From: Thermosulfurimonas sp. F29
GTDB lineage: Bacteria; Desulfobacterota; Thermodesulfobacteria; Thermodesulfobacteriales; Thermodesulfobacteriaceae
DNA length: 64,000 nucleotides
Direction of reading: 5' to 3'
Assembly: GCF_019688735.1 (NCBI RefSeq)
Contig: NZ_JAIFYA010000003.1
Location: 372,001 to 436,000 of the forward strand
In this document: positions 23,582-31,986 of the stretch, in pieces
Layout of the letters: the number at the start of each line of letters is the position of its first letter
How positions within the stretch are numbered: the stretch's first letter is position 1
Translations under genes and position numbers: made by a program
The notes under the pieces: generated by a model
Databases searched by the model: none
Told to the model about the DNA's origin: nothing
What the model saw: only the letters and a program-made list of their open reading frames with translations

Positions 23582-24818
23582 CCCTCCGAACCAGCTCCAG
23601 GGTGTCGATGACCCGGAGGGCCCGGAAGATACGCTCGAAGGTCTCGGCCAGGGTCTCCATGATGGGAATCTTCACCTTTTCGGGAAGATCCCACCATTCC
23701 TTTTTAAAAATACCGAAGGCCTTCTTGCGGGTCTTGTAGAGAAACTGCGCCTCGGTCCAGCCCTCCTTCCATTCCTTCCGCAGGTTTTCCCTGAGATAAG
23801 CGTACACTCTTTCTTTGAATTCCGCGGGGAGAGCCGGATGATCGAATACGATGTTCTGGAACCCGGTGGCCAGATGGATCTCCGCACATCCCACATCGGG
23901 AAAAAGGTGGAAGTAGTCCTCGGGAAGCGTGGAGGCCCCGTGCTGAACCGCCCCGGCCAGCCCGTATTCCCTGCGGGCGATGTCGGAGAGCACCCGCAGG
24001 GTGTCAAAGTCTATCTGGACCCGGGCCACGGACCCATCCGGAAGCACCACCCCTCCGTGGCTCGAGCCGGTCTGCACGCTGATCTTGGAAAGCCCCACCT
24101 CACCGGAAAACGACCGGCCAAAACCCTCCATAAAGGCCCGGAGTTCCTCCGGGGTGCTGTTGTGCCCTCCGATCTCCCCGATTTCTCCGCCCAGGTTTAC
24201 CGTGATCCCCTCGGGTTCCAAGGAGCGCACATACGCGGCCAGTTCCGCGGTGAGCTCGTAATTGGGGCGCTGTTGCTCCTCAAGAGTCTCCTTGGATAGA
24301 TCCACCAGGGTAGAGGCGTCTATGTCGATGTTATAGAAACCGGCCTCAATGGCCTCCCGGATAAGGGCCCTGAGGGCCTCCTTTTCCGCCTGAGGGTTGG
24401 CCAGAAAAGCCCTGCGGTTGGCCTGAAAATGATCGCCCTGAAGAAACACGGGACCGGGGAACTCCTCCCGGGCCGCCGCGGCCAGCACCACCGTGGCATA
24501 CTCAAGGGGTCTCTGCCGGGTATACCCCATCTCCGAGCGGGCGATCTCCACCAGAACCGCCCCCACGGAAAGCCGCCGGGCCACCCGAAAGAGGGTTCGG
24601 GCCACATCGTAGGTAAGCCCCCGAATGTTTACGGCCGGCACGGTGAAACCCGGAAACTCACGGGCCATCTCCCGATAGAGGGGATATATGGAGGCCGGAC
24701 GCACCCCCATCTCAAGCACCCGCTCCCTCAGGGCCCGCAAACGCCTCTCCTTTTCTCCCCCCTCCGCAAAGACCGCCCGATAAACCTCACCATCAAATTC
24801 TTTTTTCTCGTCCACCAT
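23568..24818 (-). CDS. class II fructose-1,6-bisphosphate aldolase-like
   Basis: A zinc-dependent ketose-bisphosphate aldolase. Visible family segments are FTVPAVNIRG, VFLQGDHFQ (zinc His), NIDIDAS, TVNLGGEIGEIGGHNST (zinc and active-site Glu), VQTGSSHGG with the third His, and GAVQHGASTLPEDYF. At 416 residues it is longer than KbaY/FbaA types, with about 50 extra N-terminal and 60 extra C-terminal residues, and belongs to the long subfamily seen in thermophiles. Its stop overlaps that of pfkA by 14 bp, so two consecutive glycolytic enzymes converge. Tagatose-bisphosphate activity cannot be excluded. Confidence 0.85.
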   Translation of the reverse strand: MVDEKKEFDGEVYRAVFAEGGEKERRLRALRERVLEMGVRPASIYPLYREMAREFPGFTVPAVNIRGLTYDVARTLFRVARRLSVGAVLVEIARSEMGYTRQRPLEYATVVLAAAAREEFPGPVFLQGDHFQANRRAFLANPQAEKEALRALIREAIEAGFYNIDIDASTLVDLSKETLEEQQRPNYELTAELAAYVRSLEPEGITVNLGGEIGEIGGHNSTPEELRAFMEGFGRSFSGEVGLSKISVQTGSSHGGVVLPDGSVARVQIDFDTLRVLSDIARREYGLAGAVQHGASTLPEDYFHLFPDVGCAEIHLATGFQNIVFDHPALPAEFKERVYAYLRENLRKEWKEGWTEAQFLYKTRKKAFGIFKKEWWDLPEKVKIPIMETLAETFERIFRALRVIDTLELVRRVIRF

Positions 24819-24912
24819 ACCAGAACTCCTTCTTTTTATATTTGATTTCTGGACAAACAGACCTTCCTTCCTTACATTAAGTCTATCCTAACACGACAAA
24901 GAGGAGGCCTCC

Positions 24913-26838
24913 ATGCGAGATCGGGTGGTAATAATCCTGCTCGTTTTCCTGGGAGTTCTTCCTGTGGGGCTGGCGTTCTGGGCCCCGAGGGCGCCCTGGA
25001 ACTATGCGTTGGCCGGAGCGGGTGTTCTGGCCGTTGCAGGCCTTTTCTGGCGTCTCCTCCGGGGTACGGAGGGAAGAAAAACATTACTATCGATCCTTGA
25101 TGAGTATATACATCTGGAATTTCGTCGTGCTCCTGCTACGGAAAGAACCGGCGAGGAAGAAAAGGTGGTACAAAAGTACGCCAACTTTGCGGCGCTGGTA
25201 GCGGCGCACCTCGAAATGATCCAGCGTCAGGCCCGGGTGCTGGCCGAGATAAGGGACTTCATGGGGGAAGTCTCGGACAAGCTGGTAAATTACTACGAGA
25301 AAACCGACTACCTATCCCTGGAACTTTACAGCTCTTCTCAGAGGGCGGCCCAGGATGTGGAGGTGCTCTCCCGGGCCCTCACCGACCTCAACACCGCCGC
25401 GGGGGAAATCGCCTCGAGTATCTCCAACACCGCCCAGAAGACCTCCCAGGCCCGGGAGATGGCCATGCAGGCCAAGAGCACCATAGAGAAACTCCTGGAA
25501 AGCACGGAGCGCATCGGCTCCGTGGCCCAGGTCATAAACGAGATCGCTGACCAGACCAATCTTCTGGCCTTAAACGCCACCATTGAGGCGGCCCGGGCCG
25601 GGGAGGCCGGAAAGGGATTCGCCGTGGTGGCGGGCGAGGTCAAGGAACTCGCCCGGCAGACCGCCGAGGCCACCAAGGAGATCGCCCGCATAATCGAGGA
25701 GATTCAGAACGAAACGCGCAACGCTGTGGCCGCGGTGGAGAGCATCACCAGCGGGGTGCTGGAGATAGACGACCTCGCCACCACCATCGCCTCGGCCAGC
25801 GAGGAGCAGACCGCCACCATCTCCGACATCACCCACAATATCGAAAATGTCCAGGCCGTGGTGCAGAAGACCTTCGAGGCCTCCCAGACCCTCATGGAAC
25901 ACACCAAGGAGTTCTCCCAGGTGCGCACCTTCATGGAGTCCTTCCGCACCTCTATGGAAACCGTCACCATGGAAAACAATGTCCTGCTCCACGCCCTTAC
26001 GGTGGACGAGGCCTTCTACCGGGAGGTCAGGGACTGTCTAGAGGAATACACCCGCATAGAACTGGTGCTCCTCAAGCACTACGAGTGGATGAACGAGGTG
26101 CTTAACGGTCTTATCCTGGGCAAGCCGCCGGAGGTTCAGGTGGACCCGGAACGCTGCGCCCTGGGGATCTTCCTGGGCGACTATGTCGCCGACGAGCGCA
26201 CCGAACCCATCCTGCGCGAGTTGCGCCCGGTGCACGAGGAGTTTCACCGCACCGCGGAGGAGATCCAGCACCGCCTCTCCCGGGGGGACCAGGCCGGGGC
26301 CCTGGAGATCTTCCGCCGGGAGACCCTCCCCCGATTTTTCAGGATGACCGAACTCTTCGGCCGGTGGCTTTCCACGGTGAGCGACCGGGAGGTCACCACC
26401 CTTTCCGCCGGGGAGATCCGGGAGGCCGAGGAGGAGTTCATCACCTTCGGGCCGGAGCTCGAGACCGGAATCCAGGAGATAGACCAGCAGCATCGCAAAC
26501 TGGTAGCTATGGTTAATCGACTCCACCGGGCCATAAAGAGCGGAGAGGGGCAGGCTGCACTGGGAGAGATCCTGAACGAACTGGTGGACTACACCGACTA
26601 TCACTTCAAGACCGAGGAGTACTACTTCGACAAGTTCGGTTACCCCGAGGGTGAGCTCCACAAGGAGATCCACCGCAAGCTCACCGCCAAGGTACTGGAG
26701 TTCAAGGAGAAGTTCGAAAAGGGCGAGGCCACCCTCTCCTACGACCTCCTGAACTTCCTCAAGGACTGGCTGGTCAATCACATCGGAAAGACCGACAAGA
26801 AGTACGCCCCCTTCCTCAGGGAGAAGGGGCTTCGTTAA
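24913..26838 (+). CDS. methyl-accepting chemotaxis protein with CZB and bacteriohemerythrin domains
   Basis: A membrane chemoreceptor with cytosolic sensing. Two N-terminal hydrophobic segments (about residues 7-24 and 29-47) leave almost no periplasmic loop. The MCP signalling hairpin follows with its tip [22 protein letters not shown]. Next is a zinc-binding CZB domain (HYEWM near residue 390, [10 protein letters not shown] near 411, HEEFH), then a C-terminal bacteriohemerythrin domain with iron-ligand histidines and acids in [23 protein letters not shown] and [10 protein letters not shown]. It probably senses oxygen or redox state at a di-iron site together with zinc or oxidants. SD AAAGAGGAGGCCTCC precedes the ATG. 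It converges on sbcD with a 23-bp overlap. Confidence 0.92.
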   Translation: MRDRVVIILLVFLGVLPVGLAFWAPRAPWNYALAGAGVLAVAGLFWRLLRGTEGRKTLLSILDEYIHLEFRRAPATERTGEEEKVVQKYANFAALVAAHLEMIQRQARVLAEIRDFMGEVSDKLVNYYEKTDYLSLELYSSSQRAAQDVEVLSRALTDLNTAAGEIASSISNTAQKTSQAREMAMQAKSTIEKLLESTERIGSVAQVINEIADQTNLLALNATIEAARAGEAGKGFAVVAGEVKELARQTAEATKEIARIIEEIQNETRNAVAAVESITSGVLEIDDLATTIASASEEQTATISDITHNIENVQAVVQKTFEASQTLMEHTKEFSQVRTFMESFRTSMETVTMENNVLLHALTVDEAFYREVRDCLEEYTRIELVLLKHYEWMNEVLNGLILGKPPEVQVDPERCALGIFLGDYVADERTEPILRELRPVHEEFHRTAEEIQHRLSRGDQAGALEIFRRETLPRFFRMTELFGRWLSTVSDREVTTLSAGEIREAEEEFITFGPELETGIQEIDQQHRKLVAMVNRLHRAIKSGEGQAALGEILNELVDYTDYHFKTEEYYFDKFGYPEGELHKEIHRKLTAKVLEFKEKFEKGEATLSYDLLNFLKDWLVNHIGKTDKKYAPFLREKGLR

Positions 26839-27949
26839 GGCGCTGCAGGGCCTCCTCGAAGAGTTTTTCCTCCTCGGAGGAGGGGGCTCTTCCGGCCACC
26901 TCCCGCACGAAGGCCGCAAAGAGAGCCCGGGGATCGGTCCTTCCCACCTCCGACCCCGCGAGGGTTCCTCCTGAAACCCCTCTAAGATACGGGGTCTCCA
27001 GCACCAGAAGCCCCGGGAAGCGGCGTTTGAGCCTTTCAAAGGCCTGGGGCACGGGGGTCTCGTCCTCGAGCACGATCTTTACATAGGCCTGGGTGGGAGG
27101 ATGAGCGAGGAGGTCGGAAAAGCTCCCCCGAAGGACCCTCATCTCCCGGGGAGGGGCGAGGGGGACAAACTCCGCGGAGAAGCTCCCCCGGTGGGGATCG
27201 ACCTCGAAAACGAGCACTCCCTTTGGGGTTTCGGTATCCGCAAAGGAGAGGGGATAGGGAGAGCCGGCGTAGTAGAGGCCCGGAGCGGGCTGCTGATGCC
27301 GGTGAAGATGCCCCAGAAGCACCAGGTGGAAACGGTGGAAGAGACTCGCGGGAAGGGCCTCCTCTCCCCCCACCCACAGATCGGTTTCGGAATCCCCCCG
27401 CTGTCCGCCCTCCACGAAGAGGTGTCCCACGAAAACGCGGAAGGTTCCCTCCGGGGCCCCGGCCTCGGCCAGGGCCATGGACCAGAGGTCCCCCGGTTCG
27501 GAAAAAAGGATATCCCCCGAGAGGGAACGCCGCCTGAGGAGCTCTTTCAGATGCAGGGGGGTAAGATGAGGGGCCAGGGTGAGCGACACCCGCCCCATAC
27601 GAAGGGGATCGAAGAGGTATTCCGCTTCCTCGGCCACATGGATGCGCAGCCGGGCGAAAAGCTCCCGGGCGAAGGCCAGGCGTTCCCGATGGTCGTGATT
27701 TCCCGGTATGAGGAGGATACGGGCCCCGGTTTCGTGCAGGCGGGCCAGGATCTCCCCGAAAAGGCCCACAGCCTCGGCGGAGGGTACCGGTCGGTCGAAC
27801 ACATCCCCGGCCACCACCACCAGATCAGGCCGAAGGTCTCTGGTCAGGGGCAGGAATTCGGTCTCAAAGAAGCGAATCTGATCCCCGGTAAGGTGAACCC
27901 CGTAGAAAAGTTTGCCCAGGTGCCAGTCCGCGGTATGAAGGATCCTCAC
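26816..27949 (-). CDS. sbcD: exonuclease SbcD, Mre11-type nuclease
   Basis: The nuclease subunit of SbcCD. It has the calcineurin-like phosphoesterase motifs in order: [38 protein letters not shown], with the metal ligands all present. Length is 377 residues. It starts with GTG in a GTGA overlap with argH, so it is co-translated with amino-acid and pyrimidine genes, far from sbcC. Confidence 0.94.
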   Translation of the reverse strand: MRILHTADWHLGKLFYGVHLTGDQIRFFETEFLPLTRDLRPDLVVVAGDVFDRPVPSAEAVGLFGEILARLHETGARILLIPGNHDHRERLAFARELFARLRIHVAEEAEYLFDPLRMGRVSLTLAPHLTPLHLKELLRRRSLSGDILFSEPGDLWSMALAEAGAPEGTFRVFVGHLFVEGGQRGDSETDLWVGGEEALPASLFHRFHLVLLGHLHRHQQPAPGLYYAGSPYPLSFADTETPKGVLVFEVDPHRGSFSAEFVPLAPPREMRVLRGSFSDLLAHPPTQAYVKIVLEDETPVPQAFERLKRRFPGLLVLETPYLRGVSGGTLAGSEVGRTDPRALFAAFVREVAGRAPSSEEEKLFEEALQRLNEAPSP

Positions 27950-29337
27950 CGGTCTTCCTCAAGGGCCTGTCTGGCCCTTTTCAGGGCCTCGCGCACCCGT
28001 TCCGGAGCCGTACCCCCAAAGGTCCGCCGGCGAGCCACCGATCCCTCCACCGTGAGCCATTCGTAAACATCCTCTTCAATGAGCTCGGAGAAACGCCGGA
28101 AATCCGAAAGCGGGATTTCCCAGAGTTTGAGGCCCTTTTCCTCGGCGTAAGCCACGATGCGTCCCGCCACATGATGGGACTCGCGAAAGGGAAGTCCCTT
28201 CATCACAAGATAATCCGCCAGGTCAGTGGCGGTGGTGTACCCCTCTTCGGCGGCGGTCCGCATCCGGTCGACCCGGGGATGCAATCCCTCCACCATCAGT
28301 ACACTCAGTTCCAGACAGGACTTCAGCGTGTCCACGGTGTCGAAGACCGGCTCCTTATCCTCCTGAAGATCCCGGTTGTAAGCCAGAGGGAGTCCCTTCA
28401 TCACCGTGAGGAGTGCCACGAGGTTTCCATAGACCCGGCCGGTCTTTCCTCGAATGAGTTCGGCCACATCGGGATTCTTTTTCTGGGGCATAATGGAGGA
28501 TCCGGTGCATAGGGCATCCGGAAGGTCGATAAAACCGAACTCCGGGCTCATCCATAGGATCAATTCCTCGGAAAGCCGCGAGAGGTGCATCATGGTGAGG
28601 GCAGCGTTAAAGAGGAATTCCAGGGCGAAGTCCCGATCCGAGACCGCATCCAGACTGTTCGGCGCGGGGCGCTCGAAGCCAAGAAGCCGGGCCGTGAGCT
28701 CCCGGTCCAGGGGATAGGGTGTGCCTGCGAGGGCGGCCGAACCCAGAGGACAGACCGCAAGGCGCTTCAACGATTCCCGAAAGCGTTCGGCATCCCGGGA
28801 AAACATCTCATAATAGGCCAGGAGGTGATGGGAGAAAAGGACCGGCTGAGCGTGCTGGAGGTGGGTGAAGCCGGGAAGGATTATCCCGAATACCTCCTCG
28901 GCCTTGTCCACCAGCGCCCGTCGAAGGTCCCGGAGAAGCTCCAGGATCGACCGGACCTCCTCCGTGAGGTAGAGCCGGAAGTCCGTGGCCACCTGATCAT
29001 TGCGACTGCGACCGGTATGAAGTTTTCCCGCAAGTGGTCCGATTCTCTCCGTTAAGGCGGCCTCGATGTTCATGTGGACATCCTCCAGTTCCCGCCGGAA
29101 AACGAACCGCCCCTCGCGGATCTCCTCCTCGATCTCCCGCAACCCGCGAGAGAGTGTTTCGGCCTCCTCAGGGGTCAGCACCCCCGCCTCCCGCAAGGCC
29201 TCTATATGGGCCAGGTTCTGACGGATGTCCTGAAGGGCAAGGCGGCGATCAAAGGAGACCGACTCGGTGAACTTCTCCACCAGGGCGTGGGTGGACTCCC
29301 TAAAGCGTCCGCCCCAAAGCTTATCTATATTCGCCAT
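27946..29337 (-). CDS. argH: argininosuccinate lyase
   Basis: It splits argininosuccinate to arginine and fumarate. The N-terminus is LWGGRF, the middle carries TGRSRNDQVATD and THLQHAQP, and the signature GSSIMPQKKNPD of the fumarase/aspartase superfamily is intact with its catalytic serine loop. Length is 463 residues. ATG at 29337 is chosen because the conserved N-terminus starts there and GGAGG lies 9 nt upstream. It overlaps pyrC by 13 nt at its 5' end and sbcD by 4 nt at its 3' end. Confidence 0.95.
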   Translation of the reverse strand: MANIDKLWGGRFRESTHALVEKFTESVSFDRRLALQDIRQNLAHIEALREAGVLTPEEAETLSRGLREIEEEIREGRFVFRRELEDVHMNIEAALTERIGPLAGKLHTGRSRNDQVATDFRLYLTEEVRSILELLRDLRRALVDKAEEVFGIILPGFTHLQHAQPVLFSHHLLAYYEMFSRDAERFRESLKRLAVCPLGSAALAGTPYPLDRELTARLLGFERPAPNSLDAVSDRDFALEFLFNAALTMMHLSRLSEELILWMSPEFGFIDLPDALCTGSSIMPQKKNPDVAELIRGKTGRVYGNLVALLTVMKGLPLAYNRDLQEDKEPVFDTVDTLKSCLELSVLMVEGLHPRVDRMRTAAEEGYTTATDLADYLVMKGLPFRESHHVAGRIVAYAEEKGLKLWEIPLSDFRRFSELIEEDVYEWLTVEGSVARRRTFGGTAPERVREALKRARQALEEDR

Positions 29338-30599
29338 ACTATTCGTCCTCCCACCACGGTGAGCACCGCGCGGCCCCGCATCTCCCATCCCAGGAAGGGG
29401 CTATTCTTGCTTTTGGAGTACAGGGTTTCCCCGGTCACCACCCACACCGCCTCCGGGTCTATGAGGGTGAGATCCGCCGGAGAGCCCGGTTTGAGGGTCC
29501 CCCCCGGCACTTTCAGGATGCGGGCCGGGTTGGTGGAAAGGAGCTCCACCATGCGCAGAGGGGAAATCAGACCCTCCCGCACCAGCCGGAGGGTGAGGGG
29601 CAGGGCGGTCTCGAGGCCGATGAGACCGAAGGCCGCCGCCGGGAATTCCACCTCCTTTTCCAGGGGACTGTGCGGAGCGTGATCCGTGGCCACGGTGTCT
29701 ATCACCCCCTCGGCCAGGGCCCGGCGCACGGCCTCCCGGTCCCTTTCGGTGCGGAGAGGAGGATTGACCTTGGCGTTGGTGTCATAGTCCAGCACGGCCT
29801 CCTCGGTGAGGGTGAAGTAGTGGGGAGCGGTCTCCGCGGTGACGGGAAGCCCCTCCTCCTTGGCCCGGCGTATGATCTCCACCGCCCCGGCGGTGGAGAC
29901 ATGGGCAATGTGTACCGGATGTCCGGTAAGTTTGGCCAGGGCTATGTCCCGGAAGACGGCCACCTCCTCGGCCTCGGCGGGAATCCCCTTGAGTCCCAGC
30001 CGGGCCGAAACGATCCCTTCGTTCACCTGCCCGCCTGCGGAAAGCCCGGGATCCTCGGCGTGGGAGATGACGGGAAGATCGAAACTGCGGGCGTACTCCA
30101 GGGCCAGACGCATGAGCCCCGCATCGGCCACGGGCCGGCCGTCGTCGGATACCGCCACCGCTCCGGCCTCACGCAACTCCCCGAAGGGAGCAAGCTCCCG
30201 TCCCTCCTGCCCCCGGGAGATACAGGCCACGGGATATACCCGCACCAGGTCCACCTCCCGGGCCCGATCCAGTATGTAACGGGTGGTCTCTGGGGAATCG
30301 TTGGGCGGACGCGTGTTGGGCATACAGGCCACAGCGGTGAACCCTCCGGCTGCCGCGGCCCGGGACCCGCTCTCTATGTCCTCTTTCCATTCCTCACCGG
30401 GCTCCCGCAGGTGCACATGCATATCAATGAGCCCGGGTACCAGCCACTTCCCCCGGGCCTCAATGATCTCCGTTTGCGGATCGGCGGGAATCTCCCCCTC
30501 CAAGGCCGCGATGCGCCCTTCTTCAACCAGGAGATCCCCCTCCCGGTCGAGCCCCTGCGATGGATCCAGGATCCTAGCCCCGCGGATGAGAAGCTTCAC
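29325..30599 (-). CDS. pyrC: dihydroorotase
   Basis: It closes carbamoyl aspartate to dihydroorotate in pyrimidine synthesis. Metal ligands are visible in DMHVHLREPG, ISHAEDPG, HIAHVSTAGAV and ATDHAPHS; the active-site flexible region TAETAPHYFTL is also present. Length is 424 residues, the class I long type that can associate with PyrB. GTG at 30599 is chosen as start: it overlaps the stop of the tiny membrane gene (GTGA), and the conserved sequence begins directly after it. Confidence 0.95.
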   Translation of the reverse strand: MKLLIRGARILDPSQGLDREGDLLVEEGRIAALEGEIPADPQTEIIEARGKWLVPGLIDMHVHLREPGEEWKEDIESGSRAAAAGGFTAVACMPNTRPPNDSPETTRYILDRAREVDLVRVYPVACISRGQEGRELAPFGELREAGAVAVSDDGRPVADAGLMRLALEYARSFDLPVISHAEDPGLSAGGQVNEGIVSARLGLKGIPAEAEEVAVFRDIALAKLTGHPVHIAHVSTAGAVEIIRRAKEEGLPVTAETAPHYFTLTEEAVLDYDTNAKVNPPLRTERDREAVRRALAEGVIDTVATDHAPHSPLEKEVEFPAAAFGLIGLETALPLTLRLVREGLISPLRMVELLSTNPARILKVPGGTLKPGSPADLTLIDPEAVWVVTGETLYSKSKNSPFLGWEMRGRAVLTVVGGRIVWRI

Positions 30600-30706
30600 G
30601 AGTGTACCCGAGATTTGCGTCTTTCCAGCCAATCCAGAAAGAGAACCAGCAACCCGGCTCCTATAGCCAGGCCTCCTAAAATGAGAGTACTAATTTCTGG
30701 TTTCAT
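30596..30706 (-). CDS. 36-residue single-span membrane protein in the pyrB-pyrC operon
   Basis: I do not recognise this protein. It has one hydrophobic span (ISTLILGGLAIGAGLLVLFL) and a basic tail, LERRKSRVHS, predicting N-out/C-in topology. Its ATG overlaps the stop of the 65-residue gene (ATGA) and its stop overlaps the pyrC start (GTGA), so all are translated in relay. Such strict coupling on both sides, and the same arrangement in a second locus (56616-56895), argue that it is a real gene. Function is unknown; assembly or membrane tethering of PyrB/PyrC is one guess. Confidence 0.7.
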   Translation of the reverse strand: MKPEISTLILGGLAIGAGLLVLFLDWLERRKSRVHS

Positions 30707-30900
30707 GGCTTGCGTTCCCCCTTTTCCAGAAGTAGTCCCCCGGCTAAAAGTGATCCGATTACTAGTATAACAAGAACCACGAATACCTCATAAGAAAGCC
30801 TTCGTCCCGAAACCAGAGGGCTTACGATTCCGGCAACGATCAGGGCCAGCGCCAGGTTGAGAAGCCACTTTCCGAACTCGAGAAGGGTTCGTGGCCTCAT
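30703..30900 (-). CDS. 65-residue two-span membrane protein in the pyrB-pyrC operon
   Basis: Not recognised. Two hydrophobic segments (about residues 11-31 and 37-57) are joined by a short basic turn, VSGRRLSYE, with a charged tail EKGERKP. The pattern FGKWLLNLALAL ... VSPLV resembles LGEHFFNAALVI ... LQPIV in the protein at 56713, including the Asn in the first span and the Pro at its end, so they look homologous. ATG overlaps the pyrB stop (ATGA), with no separate SD space; the next gene overlaps in the same way. It sits between aspartate carbamoyltransferase and dihydroorotase. Confidence 0.75.
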   Translation of the reverse strand: MRPRTLLEFGKWLLNLALALIVAGIVSPLVSGRRLSYEVFVVLVILVIGSLLAGGLLLEKGERKP

Positions 30901-31835
30901 GCGGAACCTTCGCTGCTTTTGAGGAGCAACAGCAGGAGGGCCATCCTCACCGCCACGCCGTTTTCCACCTGTTCCAGGATCACCTGTCCGGGGAAGTCGG
31001 CGAGTTCGGGGGCCAGCTCTATTCCCCAGTTGATGGGACCCGGATGCATGAGAAGGGCCCCCTCGGCCGCCCGGGAAAGGATCTCGCGGCTCAACCCGAA
31101 GTAACGGGCGTATTCATGAAAGCTGGGAAAAAGCGGACGCCCGTGCCGTTCCTTCTGCACGCGCAGAGCAATAACCACATCGGCCCCTTCCACGGCCTCC
31201 TCCGGTCTGAAACACACCCTGGCTCCCAGGGCCTCTCGTTCAGGGGGAAGGAGGGTTCCGGGGCCGGAGACACAGACCTCGGCCCCCATCTTCCTGAAGG
31301 CCAGGATGTCCGAATGCGCCACCCGGCTGTGGCGGATGTCCCCGATAATGGCCACCTTGAGTCCCGAAAGGGTTCCCTTTTTTTCCCACACGGTAAGGAG
31401 ATCAAGCAGGGCCTGGGTGGGATGCTCGTGAAAGCCGTCCCCGGCGTTGATGACCGGGACATCGATGTGCCGGGCCACGAAATGGGGGGCTCCGGAGGCG
31501 GGATGACGGATCACGAAGAGATCCGGCCCCATGGCTTTCAGATTTTTCACCGTGTCCAGGAGGTTTTCCCCTTTCTCAAGGCTGCTTCCCCGGGCGGAAA
31601 AGTTTAACACCTCCGCGGAAAGCACCTTAGCCGCCCGCTCAAAGGAGAGTTTGGTGCGGGTGCTGGGCTCAAAAAAGAGGTTGGCCACCACCTTTCCTCT
31701 GAGGGTGGGGACCTTGGGAATGGGGCGCCGGAGGACCTCCTTGAGGTTACGAGCGGTCTCCAAAACGATCCGGATATCCTCCCGACTGAGGGGACCTATT
31801 TCCAGGAGGTGTCGATGGGGAAACTCAATACCCAT
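30897..31835 (-). CDS. pyrB: aspartate carbamoyltransferase catalytic subunit
   Basis: It forms carbamoyl aspartate, the committed step of pyrimidine synthesis. Carbamoyl-phosphate site FFEPSTRTKLSFE, SARGSSLEKGE, the HPASGAP and HPTQALLDLLT segments, and ALRVQKERH and MHPGP for aspartate binding are all present. Length is 312 residues. No pyrI regulatory gene is nearby; the downstream pyrC is of the kind that can form PyrB-PyrC complexes. The predicted promoter leaves only about 6 nt before the ATG, with no SD, so the message is nearly leaderless. Confidence 0.95.
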   Translation of the reverse strand: MGIEFPHRHLLEIGPLSREDIRIVLETARNLKEVLRRPIPKVPTLRGKVVANLFFEPSTRTKLSFERAAKVLSAEVLNFSARGSSLEKGENLLDTVKNLKAMGPDLFVIRHPASGAPHFVARHIDVPVINAGDGFHEHPTQALLDLLTVWEKKGTLSGLKVAIIGDIRHSRVAHSDILAFRKMGAEVCVSGPGTLLPPEREALGARVCFRPEEAVEGADVVIALRVQKERHGRPLFPSFHEYARYFGLSREILSRAAEGALLMHPGPINWGIELAPELADFPGQVILEQVENGVAVRMALLLLLLKSSEGSA

Positions 31836-31847
31836 GGGTTCTTAACC

Positions 31848-31945
31848 TATTTAGCCGAAACCCCACCCCCGGGTCAACCCCTCCCCGAAAAATAGGATTC
31901 GATCCTGTTTTTACGGGGGTGGCCGGTGGCGGAGGGGGGTATAAA
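31848..31945. promoter_or_regulatory. bidirectional promoter between pyrB and dnaE
   Basis: A minus-strand TAAATA (31853-31848; TTGACC 18 bp upstream) drives pyrB, and a plus-strand TATAAA (31940-31945) drives dnaE, giving dnaE a leader of about 35 nt with GGAGG. The two -10 boxes are separated by 86 bp, exactly as at 21214-21311, and surround palindromic element C. The dnaE side has no recognisable -35 box. Confidence 0.6.
31889..31912. repeat. palindromic promoter element, copy C
   Basis: AAAATAGGATT-C-GATCCTGTTTT, axis at 31900, nearly perfect dyad. CCCCG before it and CGGGG after it extend the symmetry to about 36 bp with single-base slips. Confidence 0.8.
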
Positions 31946-31986
31946 ATTAGGAGCGAAACCACGAAGTTCCCCCGGAGGTGGTCTCC

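Noticed and set aside
30748-30772. AAAAGTGATCCGATTACTA as a sixth copy of the palindromic element
   Set aside because: It shares GATCCGAT but lies inside the 65-residue gene, is not a good dyad and has no promoter at the proper distance.
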